NCBI GenBank assembly: GCA_019648995.1
Contig: BLXT01004946.1
Coordinates: 1,219,003 to 1,247,495, forward strand
Direction of reading: 5' to 3'
DNA from: Plakobranchus ocellatus
Taxonomy: Eukaryota; Mollusca; Gastropoda; Plakobranchidae
Length of the DNA: 28,493 nt
Shown: in pieces, positions 19,534 to 28,493 of the stretch
Layout: each line of letters opens with the position of its first letter
Numbering within the stretch: the first letter of the stretch is position 1
Notes under the pieces: generated by a model
What the model was told of the DNA's origin: nothing
Seen by the model: the letters and a program-made list of their open reading frames with translations, nothing else
The model's database searches: none
Position numbers and translations under genes: made by a program

Positions 19534-22500
19534 GTTAGTTGAAACTGTTATTGTCTAATCCATTTTACATTGGCTTTTACATTACATTAGATCTAGAATC
19601 TAGTCTGTAGTGAACCATCTCTCGGCCCGTGATATAGAATTAGACCTAAATCTAGAATCTAGATCTAGATAAATCAAGATTAGATCTGGAAGTCAAGATC
19701 TAGATATATGACTGCATGATTGATAGGCTTATTATAACAATAGTTATAAACCTCATACTTATTGGTATAGATTTGGAATACGTAAACAAATGAATAAATG
19801 CTAGCCTCATACTTATTGGTATAGATTTGGAATACGTAAACAAATGAATAAATGCTAGACTATGTTTGCAAGACAGTGAAATGATAGCCTTAGACTTAGA
19901 AGTTAAAAAAGTAACCAATATTTGTCATTTGATTCGTTACAACTTACATTTTTAGGCAACCATTACACCAACTTTCTGACGAAATGTAGGCATGGCATGA
20001 CAGGTTAAACACCTTTAACAAAAGAACAGAGTAAAATAACTCAACTTTTAAACTTTATATTTAGTAGACACTGTACAAAAAGGGAATGCTACATTGGTGT
20101 TTAGCGTCCTTGAAAACATCTAATAAGTCTTATTTTCAAAACTGAAGTGATTGTGGTGTTTAAGTAGAAAAATATCAATGATTCTAGTTGTACTTTCTCA
20201 GCTTTCTGTAGTGCTTTCAACAATCAGAGACACTGAAGTCAAATCTAGATAGGCTGAAAAAAAAGACAGGGAAAGATTTCTGCTTTCAAAAAGAGGACTG
20301 TAAAAAATATTCTATCAAAAGAATACAGCTAAAATTTATCTCCCATCATTCTTTACCTCTTCCTGTAGTTCTGTCCTTTTTTTCCTATCTACCCGTCTCT
20401 GATTATACCTGTAACAACAGCAGGAGCAGGCTTCCAACTTGGATCTTCAGACCATTGGGAGATCTCTTAGTGTACTAAATCACGATGACAGTTGATAATT
20501 ATATGCGATTAAATTAATAATAATGTTTGTATGTGTGTTAGCTTCTAATTAATTTTACATTTTTAGCTTCTAAGGTAATTTTACATTTACATCATTATAC
20601 GATGTTATATGTATTTGTTTATTTTTTACTTGTCTACATGTGGTTTTTGTTCAAATGAAGTGAAATTAGTGGTACAAATCAATCAAGATTTTTTAATTAA
20701 ATTTAGCCCATGATTAATTAAAAATTATAAATCTGAGAAAAATAATCCCATCCCCTGCAAAATGCTTTAAATTTTTTTTAACAATTATTATGATTTTAGA
20801 TTTTATGATATTAATGACGAAATGAAGGTAGTTTGAGATTAAAGTATCTATAGACAATTTATAAATTGTTTTTAGCAACGAAATGGCAATTGAGGTAATT
20901 TTACTCAACCGATTTTTAAAAAATAACAAACACCTTAGCTACACTTTCAGATCATGGCAGCTTAGGTTTTGTTCATGAGCCTCATGATACCAGCGAGCGA
21001 TAACTTTTCAAATATAATTAAAAACACAAGAGATAGACAGGAAATTTGTACTGTTTTCACATTATTTATTATGGTTCTGCTATAATAAGATAGGTGGGTA
21101 AGCATTTCTAGCATCCATCTTTTCTTGCATTATCAAAAAGAAGTCTTGGTCAGGAGATAATTTTTTTTTGTGTTAGAATTGAATATAAAAATATGCTCTC
21201 GCTTTGCAATAAAGAAAATTTGTAAGAGCCATATCAATCACGTTTAGGCTTATATTTTCATTGTGAGTGGCATCTCAGTCCTAGGTTTTGACATTTAGCC
21301 AAGAGCTAAAAAAAATTGGGATAGCCCAAGAATTATAATATTCATTGGGCATCTAGACTCTATTTGTTTTCATTTCAAAAACTGAAAATATATCTCAGAA
21401 AATATAAATGCGGATTTGGTCTAATTTCCAAAGCTATGTGCCAACTTTATGAGGTTGTGTGGAAACATTAAGTTAATCTTTCAAAAGATACATTAAGTGC
21501 TGATTCTACTTTAGAATCTTGTCCTTATTACTATAAATACTTCACCTTATAACATATATTATTTTTAAAAAAATGAGAAATCTAAATTTAAGTTGATAGT
21601 TGTCCTATTTTGCTGCGTTGTTAATTAATCTTATCAATTGTACATATGTATCTTAAGAGTCTTTATTTGTGTCAAAGAGTGCTGTACTTGAGTATTTCTT
21701 TTAAAAATGTTGCATGTACATAACATTTTTTCTGCTTTTCTTTTGTCCTCAGTCTTGTCATAGAAGTACTGAAGGGTGTAGATCCATCTCGCAAATGTTT
21801 TCGATTGGTTGGTGGAGTCCTTGTTGAACGATCAGTGGATGTTGTTTTACCTGGTTTAATTTCCAATCGCGAAAAGGTAATTGTGCTGGAAATATTGGTA
21901 CCCAGTAAATAGGCATTTAAGGCATTTAACATGAGATTGCTAAATACGTTTGTCTGTGGTTTGATAATAGGACTTCTTTTTGTTTTTTGGATGTGATTGC
22001 TATTCATTTGTTTTTTATCGTAAAAACAAAAAAAGACGTATATTTTTTTTTTTTAATTTGCATGTACAGTAGAACTCATTTAGAATATGATTTCTATTTT
22101 GGTTTAAGCATATCGCATTAAGTAAGATAAGTAAATGAGCGTAACCAGCTCCCGAATTATTAAATTAAACAAATCCCACCCATAGTCACAACATAATGTG
22201 AATGCACACGCTTATCCACACATCTTTCTCTCTTTTTTATCTGCTTCTCTTTCCCTTTCAGTTAAGAGTTCTTGCACCTGTTAACAAAAAAAAGTGTTAT
22301 CGATCTAGAATAATAGAGCTTTCTCATTTTCATCATAGCCTAAGTAAGTTTTCTGGTTCTGAAGTCCTCTACTTTCACAATTTAATCATTGCCTAAATTT
22401 TCTGGTACTGAAGTCCTCAAAAATAGAGATGGCTTTATAACTGGCTGTGATGCAACAGTGTTTGCTTAGCTTTGCTGCTGATGGGATCTAGACCTGTAGG

Positions 22501-23575
22501 GAGGTGTCTGGCACGATCTCCCTGCGTAACTGAGTGGTGGAAAAGAAGGGAAGGGCGGGGTGTGTGCAGTGGACCTAGTCCTAGCCAGACATTAGGCCTG
22601 GCCTTCTGTAATGTGAGGTACCAGTAACAGTATTGGGTTTGCGTGGAGTATTGCAAGAAAGAAAAGGAAGGGCAAGGTGTTTTTTTTTTTTTGCGTCGGG
22701 CAGACAGTGACTGGGCTTTCCCAGTAGGTTTTATTTCACTTTAGCAATAGTAAGGCAGCCAACACTTTGGGTATAATAAGTGGAAAAACAGAAAGCTATA
22801 TAATTTCTTTTTGGTTTAAGCGTGTTTTTTTGGTTCAGCTGTTTTCGGTTTAGGTGTGGTCTACTGTGTTCGATTTTGGAAATAAGAAATCATTTTGAAA
22901 TACTTTGAAAATAAATTGTGTTTATGATGAAGGATTATAATTTAAGTAGATATTTGCGTATTACGTCTCGACAGCATTAGCTCAGACTGTTGCCTGAAGC
23001 TAAACATTCAGTGCCTCTTAAAACCCATATCCAGTTTGAATAGCATTGGATGTAAGAAGAGGAAAAAAAGTAAAGTGAGCCATCCAGTCTGCAAAATTGT
23101 AGGGTGATAAAATTAATAAATATAAATATATATATATGTAGGCCCTCCTATCATGAACTTTGCTAAGGTAGAAAGCAGAATGGTTTCTGCTTGATCCTGT
23201 CAAAAAGAAATATTTGCAAATTGATGGTTCTACAAATTATTATGATTTGATAGTTTTGTATTCCCTGAAATGGTATGCGTAAAACTTAAATGCCATTATT
23301 TGTTATACTCAGGCTGTGGTTTTCTGTTGTCATTGTGACAAACTATCACCAGTGATCGTACTTAAATTTCATGCAACTCATTATTTTTTCTTCTACAGAT
23401 GAAAGAGTTTGTTGCCTCTCTAAAAACCAACTTGGAGGCCAAAGGCAAAGAAATTAATCAGTTTAGGGAGACTCACGGTATCCAGATCAAAGGAGATGAA
23501 TCTAAGGATGACAAAGGAATGGAATCGTCGAGTAAAGGTGGAGAGAGACAAGCAAATATTTTGGCAAATGTTTGA
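19382..23575 (+). CDS. PFDN2: Prefoldin subunit 2, three exons (whole gene span)
   Basis: Prefoldin is a cytosolic heterohexamer that hands unfolded actin and tubulin to the CCT/TRiC chaperonin; subunit 2 is one of its beta-type subunits. Exons 19382-19533, 21753-21876 and 23399-23575 join to a 150-residue protein, close to the roughly 154 residues of the human subunit. It has a Ser-rich N-terminus, then a first coiled coil from about residue 19 (KEQIVNGFNELRQQQRMMAS). The beta-hairpin region contains RKCFRLVGGVLVERSV at about 64-79, and the second coiled coil contains LEAKGKEINQFRETHGI at about 104-120. It ends in a polar, probably disordered tail. The GGVLVER motif is characteristic of subunit 2. 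The complete structure with intact splice sites argues for a functional gene. Its neighbour is the divergent PROSER3-like gene. Confidence 0.95.
19589..19708. repeat. AGATCT/TCTAGA-rich tract
   Basis: Several overlapping TAGATCTAGAATCTAG-type palindromic units with short interruptions. It is the same motif as the tract at 15215-15350, although the two lie in different introns. Confidence 0.75.
19751..19858 (+). repeat. 54-bp unit duplicated in tandem
   Basis: The unit starting CCTCATACTTATTGGTATAG and ending AATAAATGCTAG occurs at 19751-19804 and again, identically, at 19805-19858. Because 54 is a multiple of three, an apparent minus-strand open frame shows a repeated peptide, which is not evidence of a gene. 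Confidence 0.95.
21753..21876 (+). CDS. PFDN2: PFDN2 exon 2
   Basis: Encodes the end of the first coiled coil and the beta-hairpin: LVIEVLKGVDPSRKCFRLVG, GVLVERSVDVVLPGLISNRE and K. Bounded by TTTGTCCTCAG and GTAATT. 124 nt, phase 2 in and phase 0 out. Confidence 0.95.
21877..23398 (+). other. PFDN2 intron 2
   Basis: A 1.5-kb intron, donor GTAATT and acceptor TTCTTCTACAG. About half is a possible transposon remnant (22067-22866), including a GC-richer island around 22450-22650. A short TATATATA run lies at about 23127-23138. Confidence 0.8.
22067..22866. mobile_element. Possible degenerate TIR element in PFDN2 intron 2
   Basis: The left end is CAGTAGAACTCATTTAGAA. The reverse complement of the right end begins CAGTAGACCACACCTAAACC. 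Only the first seven bases match exactly, with partial agreement after that. The left side is preceded by TA, while the right side is followed by TG, so a TA duplication is not intact. TTTTGGTTTAAGC occurs near both ends in direct orientation (about 22098 and 22809). The interior holds a GC-richer stretch unlike the surrounding intron. There is no coding evidence. Style is similar to the element at 311-1512, but the sequence differs. Confidence 0.35.
23399..23575 (+). CDS. PFDN2: PFDN2 exon 3 (terminal, with stop TGA)
   Basis: Encodes MKEFVASLKTNLEAKGKEIN, QFRETHGIQIKGDESKDDKG and MESSSKGGERQANILANV, followed by TGA. The first part is the second coiled coil of the beta-type subunit; the last 25 or so residues are a charged, Ser-rich tail. 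59 codons including stop, phase 0 entry. Confidence 0.95.
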   Translation: MKEFVASLKTNLEAKGKEINQFRETHGIQIKGDESKDDKGMESSSKGGERQANILANV

Positions 23576-26500
23576 GAAGAACTGACCTTAAATTGAGAGA
23601 CTTGTATAAAAAAAAAAAATTTGGATTGTGTGTGCTGAAGATTTTTGTACAAAACCAGTAGACTTTTTGTTTAATTGTTCATCTGATACAATTTTCCTTA
23701 CATGAGAGTTATCATTCTCATAATTAAATTGATTACTTGTTTTGAATGTTGGTTAAATGGTCATTTGGAGATGATAACAGTTTTATTAGGGATAACTCTA
23801 GATCTGTGATTATATGATTTAATTTTTTTTTTGTCCAGAATAATGTTTCACTTTTCAAATATCATCAAGTACTGCCTAATTCAGCCCCATCTGTTACATG
23901 ATGTAGCATCTTTGACTGCCTCTCTTTAGTCTACATAGTACCTCGTGAAAAGTTTGTTTGAGACAAATGTAAATAATGGAGTTTTTTCCTTGTTTCTTTT
24001 TCTGTTTTGTCATTTTTTTTTAAACAAAACTGCTAGTGTTGCCAGTGATGAGGGCATTAAAGTATGATAAATGACAGTTTAAATATCCAGGTAAGTCAGA
24101 CCTTGGGATGAAATATACATAGTAACATGTTTATATCTATCTTAAGGATTTTTAACCCCTCCCTTTAGCTTCAGTCTGATACTACTGATAGGGCTGTTCA
24201 TTTATTCTGGATTGTCACCTTTGTTAGCTGTGTTAATTAACACACACTGCGTCATGTGATGCCAACTCCCAGGATAAAAGCATGCATAGAAAGCTTTTGT
24301 TTTGTTGTTGCTGTTTTTTTTTTTTTTTTTACATCATTGTGGTCTGTACTTTCCTTATAGTTTACAAAGACTGAGAGAGAAAATACACGTACATGTATAT
24401 ATTATATGTCCACATTTTGGTTTGGGGCATTGAAAAGCTCTCCTTATGTGGAGGAGGTAATAAAAATTAATAGTTTGCCGAATAGTAATTTCATATCTGA
24501 TAACAAAGTGCAGGTTGGGTTAAAGGTTAAAACAACTTTCAGAAGATGCTTTTAGAAAAAGCTGAACTCAGAAATTCCACAGAAACTTTACAAAAGAGGG
24601 GTTTGTTTTATGGCGAGAAAATGTTATCAGTGAATAACATTCATGAAACTTTGAGAGATGGTGGCAAAGAAATTAACTATGACAACCGTAGCAAATGTTA
24701 ATCCTTACCAAATTTTATCTTTCTAACCAATTTAATGATAAGTGGAGTACATGTATATGGTAGGAGTTTGAGATAAATATGAGTTGATAAAAATGGAACC
24801 AATTTTTATATATTACAAGGGTTACAAAAATATTTTTTACCTTTACTTTACACAATTTAATTGACTAATATTATTTTAGGTGCGTAGGTGCAGATATTAT
24901 CTAACAGTACTTAAACCTTTTTTTATGTGCTTCATACATTTCTTGTATGGTCTGACAGTAAAACAATTTATTTCAAATTTAGTAATTCGGCAATGCATTT
25001 GAAATAGTTTCAATACAAATTTTTAAAATGCAATAGAAAAAAACAGTGAAGAAGTGGGATTGTGCATTCTCTTAATCCTGGAGAATATTGTCTTTAACTA
25101 TGAAATTATTCTAATACTGTCAGGTGGCTTAAGAGTATGTGGAAACAATTGCTTCTCAGATGTTGAAACTATTACTAATGTGCCTCGTAATAATTTATGT
25201 TTTTTGTGATGCAAGACAACAGATTCTGTGGCGATACTTTACATACATAGATGTATATCATATCTCATATCTCATGACATAACAAGATATTGAATCTTTC
25301 TCTGTTGTCTTCTTTTCTGTGAGTCTTATGAAAAAAAAATCCTTTTTATTCTCTCATTTAGATTCCATGCAGGTTAATTTTGCTCCCTTTTTTTTTTTGG
25401 CGAGAATGCTCCACACAATCATCTTGAGTAAAGTTTATTTAAAAATCTGAGATACGTGTACCGGTATGTGTAATATGCAACATGCCATAGTGTGGTTGTG
25501 TCAATATATGAAATGCATGCATGTATGTATGTATTTGTATACCATGCCAGTGTGTAGTTGTTTCAATCTGCCCTGTTTGGATTATTTTCTTTTTCTCTGA
25601 GAAGTCATTGCATGAAAAGTTGAATGCCATGTAATGCAACTGCTTATAGGTTATTCTAAAATGAAAGTACTTATAATAAATAAGTATTGAAGCTGACCTT
25701 TTTTTAAAATTTCATTCATGTCATTTGGAATATGTGCATGACTGTGAAATTTTGCAAATGCTATTAAAGACTGAACATTCTGATTGCATTGAACTATTTT
25801 ATTCGCCTGCAAAAGATATGCCTCTATGTGTGAACTGCAAGAATTAGAAGAAAAAAAAGAGAGAGAGACAGAGAGACTGTACTCCCATTGTGACATGTAG
25901 AAAAACAAATAGTTTGCAATATCAATCTTGAAAGAAACCAAATAAATTTTGCTTTAAAAGTAAAATTTTGAAAACTTGTGTATGAGTATTTAAAAGACGT
26001 TTTTCTTTTTTTTTTTTTATTATCAGTATCTTACTGATATGTGTCAAGTACACATACATGTATTTTTATAGTTTTAAATGTCTAGAACAGGCAAGTAAAT
26101 TGATTCTCATGGATTATATGAAATGTGAAAAGAAAAAAAAGTTTCTAACTACCATTCTCTTTTTGTTCGAGAACATATTCTATTCCTTTTGCAAGTTCCT
26201 AATTTGACTCAAGACTCAGGTGTTCTACAATGCTTTAGCCTGTATGATTTTAAGCAAATTTTGCCAAAAGAGATTGGAAGTCATGTTTTGTTGGGGTTTT
26301 TTGCACTTCAATATCAAAGTAATTTTAATTTTGTCAGGATATAGGAAGGTAGACTATCTCTTTAAATGGTCTCATAAGTGTTTCTTCATTTGAAGAACAC
26401 GGAAAATGCCTCTTTGCTAATCTGTTTGATAAAAATGCTCAACTCTATTGGCTTTGTTTTAGTTTTTTTCACTGGTTTGAGGGTACAAAATTATTTAGAG

Positions 26501-26600
26501 AGCTGTGACAAAAGTGGATTGAGTACTCCTCTTTCCTTTCTTACTATCTTACAGTTTACAGTTGGTATTCAGTGGTACAAAAATGACTAGCAAAATAAAG
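23576..26600 (+). other. PFDN2 3' flank, including probable 3' UTR
   Basis: AT-rich, with no exon seen. Candidate plus-strand poly(A) signals include ATTAAA near 24056, AATAAA at 24459-24464, AATAAA near 25670 and 25942, and AATAAA near 26594. The true cleavage site cannot be chosen from sequence. Poly-T runs (for example near 24314-24331) and short TATG and GA repeats (about 25517-25540 and 25855-25880) are present. Confidence 0.5.
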
Positions 26601-27929
26601 CAGAACAACACTTCGTTTTCCTTGTGATTTATTCAAAGATTGGATGAATGATAATGATATTGTATAATCCATGTATTGTGTGTAATCTAATTATTCTAAA
26701 GGTATTCTAGATGAGCCTCAAACACAGGACTTTTTTTTTTTCTTTGAGGCATTTTTAAATTTAATGGCATAGAGTTTGAGTAAAGGAAAAGGTTTAGTTT
26801 TAGGTTTACCATCAGGCTTTTGAAGAATAAATATGTGCAATGGAGTGATATTAATAACAAAAGCGTTTTATCATCGTATCTTAATCTAAAAATACATTAA
26901 TTTATTTAACAAGGATTAGAAATAATACATGTGGCAATAGGAACAAATCAAATGAAAAGTGAGCTCTAGGGTGCTGAAACCATACAGATCAGGATTTAGG
27001 AGATTGTGTATCTCTTCAAGTGTTCTTGCGTTGAGAGTTGATATTCCGATTTCGTTTGGAGTCAAATATCTAATCAACAGAAGGATGCTGTAATGTTGTT
27101 TTCACTGCAAAAAGATACACGTCATATAATATTTAACATTGATCTCCAAGACGTGCTTCGATATCGCCGTAATTTAACTCCCCAAAAAATGCTTGATACG
27201 TTTTGAAGAGTCATGTTGTCGGGTAAATATTGCTAGGCCTAACGTCTCACTATTTCTAAGAGGAGAGGCGTGAGTTTACGTGTGATGGATTGAGCCGCGA
27301 TTAACAGTGAGTAGCGAGGAGTTACCTGCCCTTAAAAACTGCCGTGATCGCGTCAAACTGTTCTCAAAATACTGAGATTATGAAGTGCCTCTATTCCCAA
27401 TCGGCGCCCTTAAATTACGTGAAGACTCATGCGCTATTTAGATCACCATTTTTTCTCTAGTCTTTATTATTACTGGCCTAGATTTTAAGTCTTAGATTCA
27501 CCTGTTGGGAATACAATCATGTAGGCACAGCCTTGAGATTAAATTTGATCGGCTTTCAGCGAACTTAGGCAAATTGATCTCTACTCAGTTTAGATGTCTG
27601 TATTCAAACCAAAGCATTTACTTGGATTCTGATTATTCTAAAACTTTTTTTTTTTTTTTAAGTAGCGAAATTTATGAACCGAAGACACGTTACATCATTC
27701 GGCAACTTAGCATGCATTGTAATGTAGTAACAACATAATTCTTGAGGAGGAAAAGAGGGGATGGAGGAAGTGTGGTTTGATAAAGACTGCCAAGTGTCAT
27801 GCCAAAGGTGAGGAATGAAAGAGCTCGTCCCTTTGTTTACAATATAAACCATTTCATGGGGGAGACTGTGATGTTTGATTGTCGTGGCAGCAGCTGCAAA
27901 TCACACATGTAGGGTTCTATTTATAAAGC
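26601..27929. other. Intergenic sequence, no gene seen
   Basis: Contains only short open frames without recognisable protein. Around 27120-27430 the base composition becomes less AT-rich, but no splice-bounded coding segment emerges on either strand. Confidence 0.45.
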
Positions 27930-27943
27930 AGGAGAAAGGGGGT
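27930..27943 (+). repeat. Target-site duplication of SINE, distal copy
   Basis: AGGAGAAAGGGGGT, repeated exactly at 28096-28109 on the other side of the SINE. Confidence 0.85.
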
Positions 27944-28095
27944 TTAGTTATAGCCACTTCACAACAAGGTAATCTCAGGCTTTCAGGCCAGGCCAGGGCG
28001 CCGGTGGCGGTATTCGAGCCCGCGACGGGATGTTCCCTGCAGATCTCAGGGCGGACTCACTAATCAGTTAAATCACTGTGCCACCGACCCCCCGG
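27944..28095 (-). mobile_element. tRNA-derived SINE
   Basis: Read on the minus strand from 28095 the element begins GGGGGGTCGGTGGCACAGTG. A box A-like TGGCACAGTGA lies at 28083-28073 and a box B-like GGCTCGAATAC at 28020-28010. The spacing of about 53 bp matches an internal RNA polymerase III promoter of tRNA type. A tRNA-unrelated tail of about 65 bp follows, ending GGCTATAACTAA. The 152-bp element is bracketed by perfect 14-bp direct repeats, showing insertion by target-primed reverse transcription. It does not fold as a normal tRNA: the box A and B variants and the lack of a clear acceptor stem argue against a real tRNA gene. The SINE family is not identified. Confidence 0.85.
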
Positions 28096-28109
28096 AGGAG
28101 AAAGGGGGT
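28096..28109 (+). repeat. Target-site duplication of SINE, proximal copy
   Basis: AGGAGAAAGGGGGT, identical to 27930-27943. Confidence 0.85.
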
Positions 28110-28493
28110 GGGGATGGCGATACATTTTTTTTTCTTGACCTCCTCTTTTCAAACGTGTGCGCTCAAGAAGCCATGTACTGCAGCTGAATAAACGGTAGTT
28201 TCTTGAGCATTTTGTAAAAGAAATTCCTTACGGAAAACCATGGAACTGAATAGAATGAAAAGAAACAAAACAAAGCGAGATATTCTCTAGAATTAGGATT
28301 TCCGCAACGGTGAAACACTATTTGATCAACCGTCCTTCCAATTAGGCTTCGTTTCGTAAAAAAAAGAAAAAGAAAAACCTATGAAGGATAACACAATAAT
28401 TTATAGATATGAGTTCTGAACTCGCCCTCAAAATTGAAGATATTCTCTTGTAAGTTGGAGCTTACAATTTTCACCCCTCTTTTTTCTTGGGGG
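28110..28493. other. Right flank, no gene seen
   Basis: AT-rich sequence with short homopolymer runs. No exon or repeat boundary is recognised on either strand. Confidence 0.4.

Larger units (their letters stand above)
19534..21752 (+). other. PFDN2 intron 1
   Basis: A 2.2-kb intron, donor GTTAGT and acceptor GTCCTCAG. It carries an AGATCT/TCTAGA tract and a 54-bp perfect tandem duplication near its 5' end. The remainder, 19860-21752, is plain AT-rich DNA with no gene seen. Confidence 0.8.

Noticed and set aside
19700..19918. A minus-strand protein with an internal peptide repeat
   Set aside because: The repeat is the translation of a 54-bp non-coding tandem duplication in an intron; composition is AT-driven and there is no homologue I recognise.
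22435..22656. A 73-codon minus-strand ORF in the GC-rich part of PFDN2 intron 2
   Set aside because: It has no recognisable domain and lies inside a probable repeat within an intron; the open frame follows from the higher GC content.
28010..28095. A functional tRNA gene on the minus strand
   Set aside because: Box A and box B are present but no intact cloverleaf with acceptor stem is visible, and the unit continues into an unrelated tail and is flanked by target-site duplications, so it is a SINE.
1..28493. CRISPR arrays, bacterial operons, phage or viral genes
   Set aside because: No regularly spaced repeats or compact gene clusters were seen. The spliced genes, SINE and intron structure are those of an animal genome.

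Overview
The window is AT-rich, intron-dense eukaryotic DNA with long A/T homopolymers, microsatellites and transposon remnants. The protein-coding content is animal. The abundance of AGATCT/TCTAGA-type tracts, together with a tRNA-derived SINE, suggests a lophotrochozoan, most likely a gastropod mollusc. That placement is an inference and was not tested by any search.

Two genes can be reconstructed exon by exon, and they are arranged head to head. On the minus strand, about 19087 down to 4337, is a 13-exon gene whose spliced product (957 codons plus stop, all phases consistent) matches the vertebrate proline- and serine-rich protein 3 family (PROSER3, C19orf55). It has the same blocks in the same order: an N-terminal DPF/FYFPSP motif, a WPDS motif, KYIERFRRAEPKSREER with FWWLQSDS, a leucine-rich helical segment, DILAQWRFRRK, and a C-terminal DDPLL helix. 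One 432-codon exon (8690-7395) encodes a large, low-complexity, probably disordered insertion. On the plus strand, 19382 to 23575, is a three-exon gene for prefoldin subunit 2 (150 aa). Its start lies 294 bp from the proposed PROSER3 start, so the two genes probably share a bidirectional promoter.

Mobile DNA accounts for most other structure. A 1.2-kb element with inverted repeats lies at 311-1512. A 1641-bp hAT-like element at 14251-15891 sits in a PROSER3 intron, with near-perfect TIRs, a 6-bp target duplication and a zinc-finger ORF. An approximately 800-bp TIR-like element lies in PFDN2 intron 2. A tRNA-derived SINE with a 14-bp target duplication lies at 27944-28095. The 311-bp N gap (13916-14226) is bordered by two versions of the same site, one empty and one carrying the hAT-like element. 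This suggests that the assembly gap marks a heterozygous insertion rather than missing sequence.

The outer flanks (1-310, 1513-4336, 23576-27929, 28110-28493) contain no gene I can support beyond the probable 3' untranslated regions. Exon boundaries come from GT-AG consensus plus frame continuity and may be off by a base or two.
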